The notes under the pieces are model-generated. The model did not search any database. It saw only the letters and a program-made list of their open reading frames with translations, and was not told the origin of the DNA. Positions 18,045 to 25,813 of a stretch of DNA of 64,000 bases are shown piece by piece. The stretch lies in NCBI RefSeq assembly GCF_013393905.1, contig NZ_CP040272.1, positions 3,840,001 to 3,904,000 of the forward strand, written 5' to 3'. A program made the position numbers and the translations under genes. Position 1 is the first letter of the stretch, and every line of letters starts with the position of its first letter. Source of the stretch: Nostoc sp. C052. Lineage in GTDB: Bacteria > Cyanobacteriota > Cyanobacteriia > Cyanobacteriales > Nostocaceae.

Positions 18045-19241
18045 ATGCAGCTACAAAATAAATTCGTCCAGAAAATTCCTCGGACTGTTTGGGTTTTGGG
18101 GTTTGTCAGTCTGCTGACAGATATTAGTTCCGAGATGATTAATTCTGTGTTGCCCTTATTTCTAGTGTCAGTATTAGGGGCGAATATCTGGACTGTGGGC
18201 ATCATTGAAGGCATTGCAGAAGCAACAGCTTCAATTTTAAAAGTTTTTTCGGGAGTATTGAGTGATTATTTAGGACATCGTAAAGGATTAGCGGTATTTG
18301 GGTACGGATTATCAACCTTTGTAAAACCTCTATTTGCTGTAGCTACCAATCCAACTGGGGTATTAATAGCTCGATTTGGCGATCGCATTGGCAAAGGGAT
18401 TCGGGTAGCGCCGCGCGATGCTTTAGTTGCCGATTCTACTAACGCAGAGGTACGCGGTGCAGCTTATGGATTGCGTCAATCTCTCGATACTATCGGAGCA
18501 TTCTTGGGGCCTTTGGCAGCATTTGCCCTGATGGCTGCTTCCCAAAATAACTTCCGCCTGGTTTTTTGGCTAGCACTCATCCCTGGATTCTTTGCGGTGG
18601 CTTTATTAGCAGTGGGAGTGCGCGAACCAAAAACAACTAAAACTCAAGAAAACCGAAGCAATCCTCTGCAATGGGAAGCTTTACGCAGTTTGGGTAAAGG
18701 ATACTGGGTGCTTGTATTAGTGGCACTGCTATTCAATTTAGGCAACTCCAGCGATGCTTTTTTATTGCTGCGAGCTGAACAAACAGGTATTTCTGCTTCA
18801 CTCATCCCATTAACATTAGTGGTGATGAACATCGCCTATTCATTGAGCGCCTACCCAATAGGAATACTTTCCGATCGCGTAGGCAAATTTGGGTTACTAG
18901 TAGGCGGATTTCTCCTATACGCCCTAGTGTATCTAGGCTTCGCTTTTGTGCAAACATCTTGGCAAACCTGGGGATTGTTTGCCCTTTATGGTTTGCATTT
19001 GGGTATGAGTAAAGGATTGCTGTTGGCGCTAGTGGCAAATAGTATGCCTGCAAATCTGCGCGGCACTGCTTTTGGCTTCCTCAACTTGGCTGTGGGATTA
19101 GCACTTTTACCCGCCAGCCTGCTAGCTGGTGGCTTGTGGCAAACATTGGGAGCAGAGGCGACATTTATAACTGGGAGCTTGTTTGCGATCGCTGCTGTCT
19201 TATTGCTGGTAATTAATAAGAAAAAATATTTACAAATATAG
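18045..19241 (+). CDS. MFS transporter
   Basis: This 398-residue protein has about 12 membrane segments. Between TM2 and TM3, GVLSDYLGHRKGLAVFGYG is the major-facilitator signature (D-x-x-G-R/H-R/K). A second copy in the C-terminal half is GILSDRVGKFGLL. The first segment has VSLLTDISSEMINSVLPLFL, characteristic of a bacterial efflux-type subgroup. TM4 has RFGDRIGKGIRVAPRDAL. The substrate is unknown. It starts about 90 bp after the orphan ORF at 17685-17954. Confidence 0.88.
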   Translation: MQLQNKFVQKIPRTVWVLGFVSLLTDISSEMINSVLPLFLVSVLGANIWTVGIIEGIAEATASILKVFSGVLSDYLGHRKGLAVFGYGLSTFVKPLFAVATNPTGVLIARFGDRIGKGIRVAPRDALVADSTNAEVRGAAYGLRQSLDTIGAFLGPLAAFALMAASQNNFRLVFWLALIPGFFAVALLAVGVREPKTTKTQENRSNPLQWEALRSLGKGYWVLVLVALLFNLGNSSDAFLLLRAEQTGISASLIPLTLVVMNIAYSLSAYPIGILSDRVGKFGLLVGGFLLYALVYLGFAFVQTSWQTWGLFALYGLHLGMSKGLLLALVANSMPANLRGTAFGFLNLAVGLALLPASLLAGGLWQTLGAEATFITGSLFAIAAVLLLVINKKKYLQI

Positions 19242-19345
19242 GGAAAGAGAAGGGTAAGTAATAAGAATTAAATAACATACAATTCTATTCAGTTTTGAAT
19301 TTTCAAATCTTCCCAGTACTCAGTACCCAGCCCCTAATCCCCAGT

Positions 19346-21421
19346 TCAATCTGTATCCTCAACAAATGATTTCAACCGGGCTGTAACTCTTAATTTACTA
19401 AGCCTTCGCACTAGTAACAGAGCTTGTTGTTTATATAATGCTCTTGGTAACTGTGCAGGCAAATTATGCATCAACTCTCTAGCAGTGCCAATGTTACATC
19501 CTGATATTATACTTATTTCATTTGCACCATCAAAAATAGCATCTTGAGCTAAAACTTTCTCAACCTGTACTTGCCAAGTTCGAGGAAACATTTCACCTCG
19601 CTCAATCCGCTGGAGGCTATTGCTATTTGCCAGAACAACCAGGCGATCGCCAACAGCAAGTTGTGTATGATCGGCAGGCATTAACTTAACAGGCGATCGC
19701 CTGAGGCTTTGGTATAAAATTGGCACAACTCCATAACCATAAGCAATCTCAGCCAATATTAATCCATTCAATGTATCTCCAGCCTCAATCATGTACTCTA
19801 CTACCAAAATAGTTTGAGTATCGAAGTTGAACAAGCTAAGAATATTTTCTCCAAAAGCCGCAGCAGCAAATACTTCTGCTGAAATAGCAGAGGTGCAAAT
19901 AACTTGAGCATAAGGAAACAACCGTGCTACGTTATCACGAAAATATTGGTCGTAAGTCCGAATAATCACACGAGTGTTAGGACTCTTAGCGTATGCCATC
20001 AAAGCTATTTCCAGATTCTCCATGTCATCATCCGTAACGACAACGACACTTTTACTATTAGCGAGATTCACCTTGCCTAAAGCATCAGCAATATTATCAA
20101 TAATCAGCGGTATTTTGTTGAGAAAATCGGCATTTAGTGCTGTGCTGCTAATACCTACCAAAGGCTGCTTGAATTCTTGTAATAAAGTAGCGACTCGCTG
20201 ACCAACTCGATTTAATCCAATAAGTACAACATGGTCTTTTTGAGGGATTAATGGCTGAAAACTATTGAAAAACTTAAACCTTGAACTTAACAAAGCATCA
20301 GTTAGTAACGCATATAAAACCCCAACAAAAGCTATACCCGTTAAAGTTAGTGCGAGGCTAAACAATCGCAACCACCCAGGCATATTTTCCGCTGGCTCTG
20401 GTGGTGTTTTAAAATTCACACCGCCAAAAACATCTCCATATCCTCCTAAAAGTAAGATAGCAATAGCATAAAATGCTTCTACTATGTTACTTCCAGGATA
20501 ATTTAAGATATAGATAATTGTTCCAAAACACCAAAGAGAAAGTACTGTAATTCCGCAGATAATTGCCACCCGCAAACTCTGATAACGAGAGAATGTTCGC
20601 GAGAGATATGCCATTTTATGTTTGAAATTATTCCACGCTCTGCCTAATACAATTTCTTGCCATAATTGCTGCCAGTTATATTTACGCACAGTAGCAAGTT
20701 GCTTCAAACTTTTAACTTGCTCTGTAACTTCAATATAAATAATCGTATCACCTGGGTATAATATCGCTTCTGGTTCCCACTGATGAAATTCTTTAGGCAA
20801 GAGAGATGAATCATTAGCATGATTCAATACCCGACGATATAAGGTATTTAGTTCATGTATACGCCATTTATTGCCCCAGTTATCACCCATTTTAATCTGA
20901 CGCTTTACTACCCGAAATTGGCGTTCCTCCAGTTGGAAATATCCAAGATTATCATCTCCAAGGGCTGCAACTGCAAAGCCAGAAGCGGAAATTTGATTCG
21001 GCTCAAAGGCAATAAAATTACCAAGAGTCTGACTTAAAAGCTCATTGAGATTTTGTTTGTCAGAACGTACAACCAAGCGAACTTGAGGATTTAAAAGCCT
21101 CGCAGCAAAAGCAGCTTCTATATTTACCCGTTCATTACCAGTAACTAAAATAACAGTTCTGCACTGAGAAATATTTGCCTGTTCTAAAACACTGGATTGA
21201 CGACAATCTCCGATTAATAACTGTTCTAATAAACTTGATAAGTTTGATACCTGCAAATTTTTAGGTTGTTCTTGATCGATAGCATTGACAATAGCACCAT
21301 ACTCTTTCAGTACTGCAACACAATGCTGACCCAAACTTCCTAGCCCACAAACTAAAAACCGATCTAGTTTTGTTTGAGAATCTTTAACAGGCTGATAATT
21401 AGTTTCTGATGATGGCAGCAT
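19346..21421 (-). CDS. potassium-channel-like protein with RCK/TrkA-N domains on both sides of the pore
   Basis: From ATG 21421 (MLPSSETNY) the protein has 691 residues. Residues 20-250 form a TrkA-N (RCK) domain (FLVCGLGSLGQHCVAVL) plus a TrkA-C-like part. Around 285-310 is a membrane segment (VAIICGITVLSLWCFGTIIY), then a pore loop with LLLGGYGDVFGG resembling the K+ filter, and a second membrane segment (LFSLALTLTGIAFVGVLYAL). A second RCK domain follows (HVVLIGLNRVGQRVATLL), with two C-terminal TrkA-C-like regions. The filter is GGYGD, not TVGYGD. Potassium or another cation is inferred. An ATG 45 bp upstream would add 15 residues. Confidence 0.8.
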   Translation of the reverse strand: MLPSSETNYQPVKDSQTKLDRFLVCGLGSLGQHCVAVLKEYGAIVNAIDQEQPKNLQVSNLSSLLEQLLIGDCRQSSVLEQANISQCRTVILVTGNERVNIEAAFAARLLNPQVRLVVRSDKQNLNELLSQTLGNFIAFEPNQISASGFAVAALGDDNLGYFQLEERQFRVVKRQIKMGDNWGNKWRIHELNTLYRRVLNHANDSSLLPKEFHQWEPEAILYPGDTIIYIEVTEQVKSLKQLATVRKYNWQQLWQEIVLGRAWNNFKHKMAYLSRTFSRYQSLRVAIICGITVLSLWCFGTIIYILNYPGSNIVEAFYAIAILLLGGYGDVFGGVNFKTPPEPAENMPGWLRLFSLALTLTGIAFVGVLYALLTDALLSSRFKFFNSFQPLIPQKDHVVLIGLNRVGQRVATLLQEFKQPLVGISSTALNADFLNKIPLIIDNIADALGKVNLANSKSVVVVTDDDMENLEIALMAYAKSPNTRVIIRTYDQYFRDNVARLFPYAQVICTSAISAEVFAAAAFGENILSLFNFDTQTILVVEYMIEAGDTLNGLILAEIAYGYGVVPILYQSLRRSPVKLMPADHTQLAVGDRLVVLANSNSLQRIERGEMFPRTWQVQVEKVLAQDAIFDGANEISIISGCNIGTARELMHNLPAQLPRALYKQQALLLVRRLSKLRVTARLKSFVEDTD

Positions 21422-21518
21422 ATAATACCGCCAATGATACACGTTATTTATATCGTAGAATATCAAAGGTATTGACCGACAGCAAAAATGGTATTATTAA
21501 GTTAATTAAATTATTAAC

Positions 21519-21591
21519 GGCGATGGAGCTCGCCAAAACCGCCTTTCTAGAGAGATAAACTCTTATCTAGAAGGCTGATGGCTCCTACTTT
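21519..21591 (+). promoter_or_regulatory. fluoride riboswitch (crcB motif)
   Basis: The segment starts GGCGATGGAGCTCGCC, continues AAAACCGCC, and after a variable hairpin (TTCTAGA paired with TCTAGAA) ends GGCTGATGGCTCCTACTT. This is the conserved fluoride-aptamer pattern. P1 pairs GGAGC (21525-21529) with GCTCC (21581-21585). CCTACT (21584-21589) can alternatively pair with AGTAGG near 21610, overlapping the 3' strand of P1, which would make an on/off switch. It lies about 100 bp upstream of a CLC-F type gene, the expected partner. Confidence 0.92.
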
Positions 21592-21689
21592 CCTTGCTTA
21601 CTGCGGGAGAGTAGGGCTTGGCTAAATGCATTACCTGACTCCCCTGTAGAAAGTATTTGTCTACGAACCACACTTCAAGGAGTCATGGG

Positions 21690-23012
21690 ATGAAACGCTT
21701 TCGTAAATTTGAACCGTTTATTGCCTTACCCCACTTAATCAAGTGGTTGCCTATTTCTTTTGTGGTTGGTATTTTTGCTGGAACTGCTTCGGCGGCTCTT
21801 TTAGCATCATTGGAATGGGCAACTGATTGGCGGGAATCGCATCGGTGGATTATCGCCTTGCTTCCTCTTGGTGGCTTCTTGAGTGGTTGGATTTATCATC
21901 AATTCGGTCGGACTGTAGAAGCTGGAAATAACCTTTTACTTGAAGAGATTCATAACCCCAAAAATATTATTCCCTTTCGTATGGCTCCTTTAGTTTTACT
22001 AGGAACAGACCTTACCCATTTTTTTGGTGGTTCAGCCGGTCGTGAAGGTACAGCATTACAAATGGGTGCTTCTTTGGCAGATCAGTTAACTAAAATATTG
22101 CATTTTCAAGGGGCTAATCGGCGAATTTTGTTAACAGCAGGTATCAGTGGAGGATTCGCTTCCGTTTTCGGCACTCCCTTAGCTGGAACCGTATTTGGTC
22201 TGGAAGTTTTAGCCATTGGTAAAGTTCATTATGACGCTCTTTTTCCTTCTTTAATTGCTGCGATCGTTGGCAATCAAGTAACCTTACTATTAGGTTTACA
22301 TCATACCGCATACCGACACGCTCCGTTAATACCGACGCTCACAATTTGGGGACTGATTTCTGCCATTATTGCAGGTGTAATCTTTGGAATGGTTGCAAGA
22401 TTTTTTGCGAAAGTAACTCACCAAATCAGTCACTTGTTTAAAGCAAAGATATCTTATCCTCCAATGCGTCCTTTGATAGGCGGTGCGATCATCGCAATAA
22501 TCGTTGGATTGAGTGGAACAACCAAGTATATTGGGCTTGGTATTCCAACTATCGTTGATTCCTTCTACAATCAGCTACCTCCTTGGGATTTTGCCGCAAA
22601 ATTGGGTTTGACTGCTTTAACTCTAGGAGCAGGTTTTAAGGGTGGAGAAGTGACACCTTTGTTTTTTATTGGTGCAACTTTAGGTAATGCTTTATCGTTA
22701 CTTTTAGCATTACCTGCACCGCTGTTAGCAGGAATGGGATTTGTGGGTGTATTTGCGGGTGCAGCAAATACACCTTTGGTATCTACTTTAATGGGAATTG
22801 AACTATTTGGTTTGGAATCGGGAATATTTATTGCTATTAGCTGTGTAGTCAGCTATTTATTTTCAGGACATTCTGGAATTTACTCCGCACAGCGTATTGG
22901 GCTAAGTAAATACTCTGCTGTATATTTAGAAGAAGGGATAACTTTGGCAAATTACGGACGAAAAAAAGTTGAGCCAAAAATTGATTTACCTGATGGTAGT
23001 GAAGAACTATGA
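21690..23012 (+). CDS. CLC-F type fluoride/proton antiporter
   Basis: This exporter would remove fluoride from the cytoplasm. The 440-residue protein has the CLC chloride-channel fold with about 10-12 membrane helices. At residues 79-83 it has GNNLL where chloride-type CLCs have GSGIP, and at 117-121 GREGT where they have GREGP. Both substitutions mark the fluoride-specific CLC-F clade. I chose ATG 21690 because AAGGAG lies seven bases upstream. A TTG at 21657 would add 11 residues without a ribosome site. A fluoride riboswitch precedes it and a strong terminator follows. Confidence 0.9.
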   Translation: MKRFRKFEPFIALPHLIKWLPISFVVGIFAGTASAALLASLEWATDWRESHRWIIALLPLGGFLSGWIYHQFGRTVEAGNNLLLEEIHNPKNIIPFRMAPLVLLGTDLTHFFGGSAGREGTALQMGASLADQLTKILHFQGANRRILLTAGISGGFASVFGTPLAGTVFGLEVLAIGKVHYDALFPSLIAAIVGNQVTLLLGLHHTAYRHAPLIPTLTIWGLISAIIAGVIFGMVARFFAKVTHQISHLFKAKISYPPMRPLIGGAIIAIIVGLSGTTKYIGLGIPTIVDSFYNQLPPWDFAAKLGLTALTLGAGFKGGEVTPLFFIGATLGNALSLLLALPAPLLAGMGFVGVFAGAANTPLVSTLMGIELFGLESGIFIAISCVVSYLFSGHSGIYSAQRIGLSKYSAVYLEEGITLANYGRKKVEPKIDLPDGSEEL

Positions 23013-23100
23013 GTCCTAATAATGATTATAGAGTCCCTTACAAACTTTAGTTTATTTATGCCTATAGTAATCCTATTTGATTTGTAAGAATGACAACCCG

Positions 23101-23141
23101 AAAGATCCCCAACTTCTTGAAGAAGTCGGGGATCTTTTTTC
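23101..23141. terminator. strong hairpin terminator between clcF and aroF
   Basis: AAAGATCCCC...GGGGATCTTT encloses AACTTCTTGAAGAAGTC, which itself pairs. A T run follows on the plus strand and the matching A run precedes it, so it can stop transcription from both sides. A close relative lies at 41903-41936. Confidence 0.88.
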
Positions 23142-23187
23142 TTACAGATGATTCAAAATTGCTATATCAAGAGGTTGCAAGTGAATT

Positions 23188-24246
23188 TTAAGCCAGAGCG
23201 ACTGCTGGTTGCTGCCAACGTCCCACAGCCTTGCCAATGACTGCTAATTCTTGCATCAAGTTATCGAAACGGTCTGGTGTCAGAGATTGGGGCCCGTCAG
23301 ATAAAGCTTTGGCAGGGTTGGGGTGAACCTCTATCATCAGAGAATCTGTACCAGCTGCGATCGCAGCCATTGCCATTGAAGGCACAAACTCAGACCAGCC
23401 TACGCCGTGACTAGGGTCAATCATAATTGGCAGGTGGGTGAGCTTTCGCAACACTGGCACTACTGATAAATCCAGTGTATTTCGCGTATACTGCCGGTCA
23501 AAGGTGCGTATTCCCCGTTCGCACAAAATTACATTGGGATTACCAGATGCCAAAACATACTCAGCCGCCATCAACCAATCTTCAATAGTAGCTGCCATTC
23601 CCCGCTTCAAAAGAACTGGTTTCGGCTGCGCTCCCACTTTTTTGAGCAAGGAGAAATTCTGCATATTCCTTGCCCCCACCTGAATCACGTCAGCTACTTC
23701 TGCTATTTTATCCAGATCAGCAGCATCCATCACTTCTGTAATAATACCTAGTCCGCTGACTTCCCGCGCCTTTGCCAACAAATCCAAAGCACTCTCGCCG
23801 TGTCCTTGGAAGGCGTAAGGTGAAGTCCGGGGTTTGTATGCCCCTCCGCGCAAAAATAAGGCTCCAGCAGCCTTGACGCGCCGCGCTGTCTCCACGATCA
23901 TTTCTTCATTTTCTACTGAGCAGGGGCCAGCCACAACTACCAAAGGCTGATGTTCGCCAAATACTACCGCTCCATTGGGAGTATTAACCACTACTTCCGA
24001 AGCTTCACCGTGGCGGTACTGGCGGCTGGCTCGTTTGTAAGGTTGCTCAACCCGCAACACCTGCTCAATCCAGGGGCTAACTTCCTGAACTTGTAGTGGA
24101 TCTAAGTTGGCGGTTTCGCCTACTAGACCAATAACTACTTTGTGTTGACCAACAATTTTTTCTGGAGTTAGCCCCCAGCTAGTTAGTTCCTCATCAATGC
24201 GGTTTATTTCCGCCTCTGGGGAACCACTTTTCATTACTATAATCAT
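23188..24246 (-). CDS. aroF: 3-deoxy-7-phosphoheptulonate synthase (DAHP synthase, AroF/AroA-beta type)
   Basis: This enzyme condenses phosphoenolpyruvate with erythrose 4-phosphate, the first step of the shikimate pathway. The 352-residue protein has an N-terminal ferredoxin-like regulatory domain (about 1-70, MIIVMKSGSPEAEINRI). The TIM-barrel follows with VVAGPCSVENEEMI, GGAYKPRTSPYAFQG, LLKRGMAATIEDWL, ILCERGIRTFD and MIDPSHGVG. These are the type I-beta DAHP synthase motifs. The N-terminal domain probably carries feedback control. It is transcribed alone toward a bidirectional terminator. Confidence 0.95.
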   Translation of the reverse strand: MIIVMKSGSPEAEINRIDEELTSWGLTPEKIVGQHKVVIGLVGETANLDPLQVQEVSPWIEQVLRVEQPYKRASRQYRHGEASEVVVNTPNGAVVFGEHQPLVVVAGPCSVENEEMIVETARRVKAAGALFLRGGAYKPRTSPYAFQGHGESALDLLAKAREVSGLGIITEVMDAADLDKIAEVADVIQVGARNMQNFSLLKKVGAQPKPVLLKRGMAATIEDWLMAAEYVLASGNPNVILCERGIRTFDRQYTRNTLDLSVVPVLRKLTHLPIMIDPSHGVGWSEFVPSMAMAAIAAGTDSLMIEVHPNPAKALSDGPQSLTPDRFDNLMQELAVIGKAVGRWQQPAVALA

Positions 24247-24528
24247 GTTAAAGTTCCTAATTAATTGAGTAAAATTTTCTGTAAATGGGATAACTTTATT
24301 GTTGCCTATTGGCTAATTACGAGTAGTTAAAAATAAAATTTGTTTACAAAATAAGTCAATAAAGTGTGGCGCTCAGTCAGTAGTTTCACTACTGAATAAC
24401 TTAATATGGGGTATAAAAAAGATTCTATAATTTTAATTAGCAATGTTGAAGTTATAAAATTTCAACTTCAACATTCACTTTCTCATTTACCCAATACCGC
24501 CGTTATTTAATTCCTGAGCGCCGTTCGT
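24247..24528. other. intergenic gap upstream of aroF
   Basis: This AT-rich 282-bp gap holds the aroF promoter and the end of the PAM68 gene. CAGTAGTTTCACTACTG forms a small hairpin near 24380. Nothing else is recognised. Confidence 0.4.
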
Positions 24529-24999
24529 TTATGAGTTTTTTTGCCGAGTTTCGCGCCAAGCTTCCACCATTCGTCCCCAATTGGTGTTGAATTCACCAAA
24601 ACCCAGCAAACTCCCGACTTTTTCTTCATCCCAAGAGGCAGAGAGAACGCCATAAGTTATCCCTAAGACCCCCAAACCAAATAACCCCATATTCACCAAT
24701 AACACGGCGATGGGAGGTAGTTTGATGTCGGAGTAGATAGCAAGCAGATAGCTGACTACCAGAGCGCTAATACCCAAAGCTGTTGGTACACCACAGAACC
24801 CAGCAACCCGTCGAATCATGCGCTGGCTGACTACTTGGGGAATTGCCATCTCTTGTTTGGTGTAACGCGCTTTTTTCTCAGCCTGTTTGGCAGATTCTTG
24901 TGGCTGTGCTGCTGGTTTACTTTGAGTTTTTGCGGGTTTTTGGCGCTTTTTGTTTGGTTCAAAGGGCAAGCGACTGCGTTCAGATTCTTCAGCAGACAT
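24529..24999 (-). CDS. PAM68-like photosystem II assembly protein
   Basis: This 156-residue protein has a basic, Gln/Lys-rich N-terminal tail (1-55), then two membrane segments (about 72-92 and 100-122). The end is SWDEEKVGSLLGFGEFNTNWGRMVEAW. QEMAIPQVVSQRMIRRV before TM1 and the SWDE motif are typical of the PAM68 family, which helps early photosystem II and D1 assembly in thylakoid membranes. It lies 11 bp after rpsO in the same direction, so the two probably form an operon. Confidence 0.88.
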   Translation of the reverse strand: MSAEESERSRLPFEPNKKRQKPAKTQSKPAAQPQESAKQAEKKARYTKQEMAIPQVVSQRMIRRVAGFCGVPTALGISALVVSYLLAIYSDIKLPPIAVLLVNMGLFGLGVLGITYGVLSASWDEEKVGSLLGFGEFNTNWGRMVEAWRETRQKNS

Positions 25000-25010
25000 A
25001 AGCGGTAGTC

Positions 25011-25280
25011 CTATCCACGAATACCCAGACGAGCAATCAAAGCTTGATACTTTTCCCGGCTTTCCTGCGATATATAAGCTAGAAGACGCTTGCGTTGACC
25101 AATTAGCTTCAACAATCCTCGACGGGAAGAATGGTCTTTTTTATTTGCCTGGAGATGTTCGCTGAGGCGGTTAATGCGCTCAGTGAGCATGGCAACTTGG
25201 ACATCGGCCGAGCCAGTGTCGGTTTCGTGAACTTGGTAGGTGGAAATTATTTCTTGTTTCCGCAGTTGCGTGAGGGCCAT
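25011..25280 (-). CDS. rpsO: 30S ribosomal protein S15
   Basis: This 89-residue protein starts MALTQLRKQEIISTYQVHETDTGSADVQ, then has LTERINRLSEHL, SRRGLLKLIGQRKRLLAYI and IARLGIRG, the classic S15 sequence. It binds 16S rRNA and helps assemble the 30S platform. I use ATG 25280. An upstream in-frame ATG at 25328 would add 16 residues that S15 proteins lack. Confidence 0.97.
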   Translation of the reverse strand: MALTQLRKQEIISTYQVHETDTGSADVQVAMLTERINRLSEHLQANKKDHSSRRGLLKLIGQRKRLLAYISQESREKYQALIARLGIRG

Positions 25281-25491
25281 GATCGATTCAGTTTCTAGTT
25301 TTTCTAAATGTATGTAGCAGTCTCCCATAATATCACAGCCCTCAAGCTGGATGTGAAATGACTATGTTGCTATGATTTGTATTTTTTTATACTCAATTAA
25401 GTCAAATCCCTATGATACTTTGTTTCAATCTCTACTGTTGATTGCAATCTGTATCTTTGCAAGCAGCAATCGATAAAGTGGGTAGAAAATA

Positions 25492-25803
25492 TTAATGCTC
25501 CATTGGATTATCTCGTCCAATACGGAGCGATCGCAGTTTGGCTTTAACATCTTCCCATTTTTGTCCACAGTAGAAGTATTTTTTTTCCTGAATATCAGCC
25601 AAGTAAAAACCGGGTTTGCCGCCATTGACGCGAAATAGTTCAACTACGACTTTTATTCTCGTTAACCCATTCCTTTGCAGGATCGAATTTAGATCAGTCG
25701 GTACTCCACAAGGGTTATAAAAAATATTGCCACCGTGAAAAAACCAGCGCGTTCCTTCGCGTTCGTAAATTTGAAGATGGATAGGTGCGTGAATACTAGC
25801 CAT
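25492..25803 (-). CDS. hypothetical protein directly behind the CRISPR trailer
   Basis: This 103-residue soluble protein begins MASIHAPIHLQIYEREG. It contains WFFHGGNIFYNPCGVPTDL, RIKVVVELFRVNGGKPGFYLADI and KWEDVKAKLRSLRIG, which suggest a compact alpha/beta fold. I recognise no family and no Cas motif. Its ATG is 10 bp from the degenerate last CRISPR repeat, on the strand I assign to crRNA transcription. Read-through from the array is therefore possible. Confidence 0.65.
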   Translation of the reverse strand: MASIHAPIHLQIYEREGTRWFFHGGNIFYNPCGVPTDLNSILQRNGLTRIKVVVELFRVNGGKPGFYLADIQEKKYFYCGQKWEDVKAKLRSLRIGRDNPMEH

Positions 25804-25813
25804 AATTAAAATA

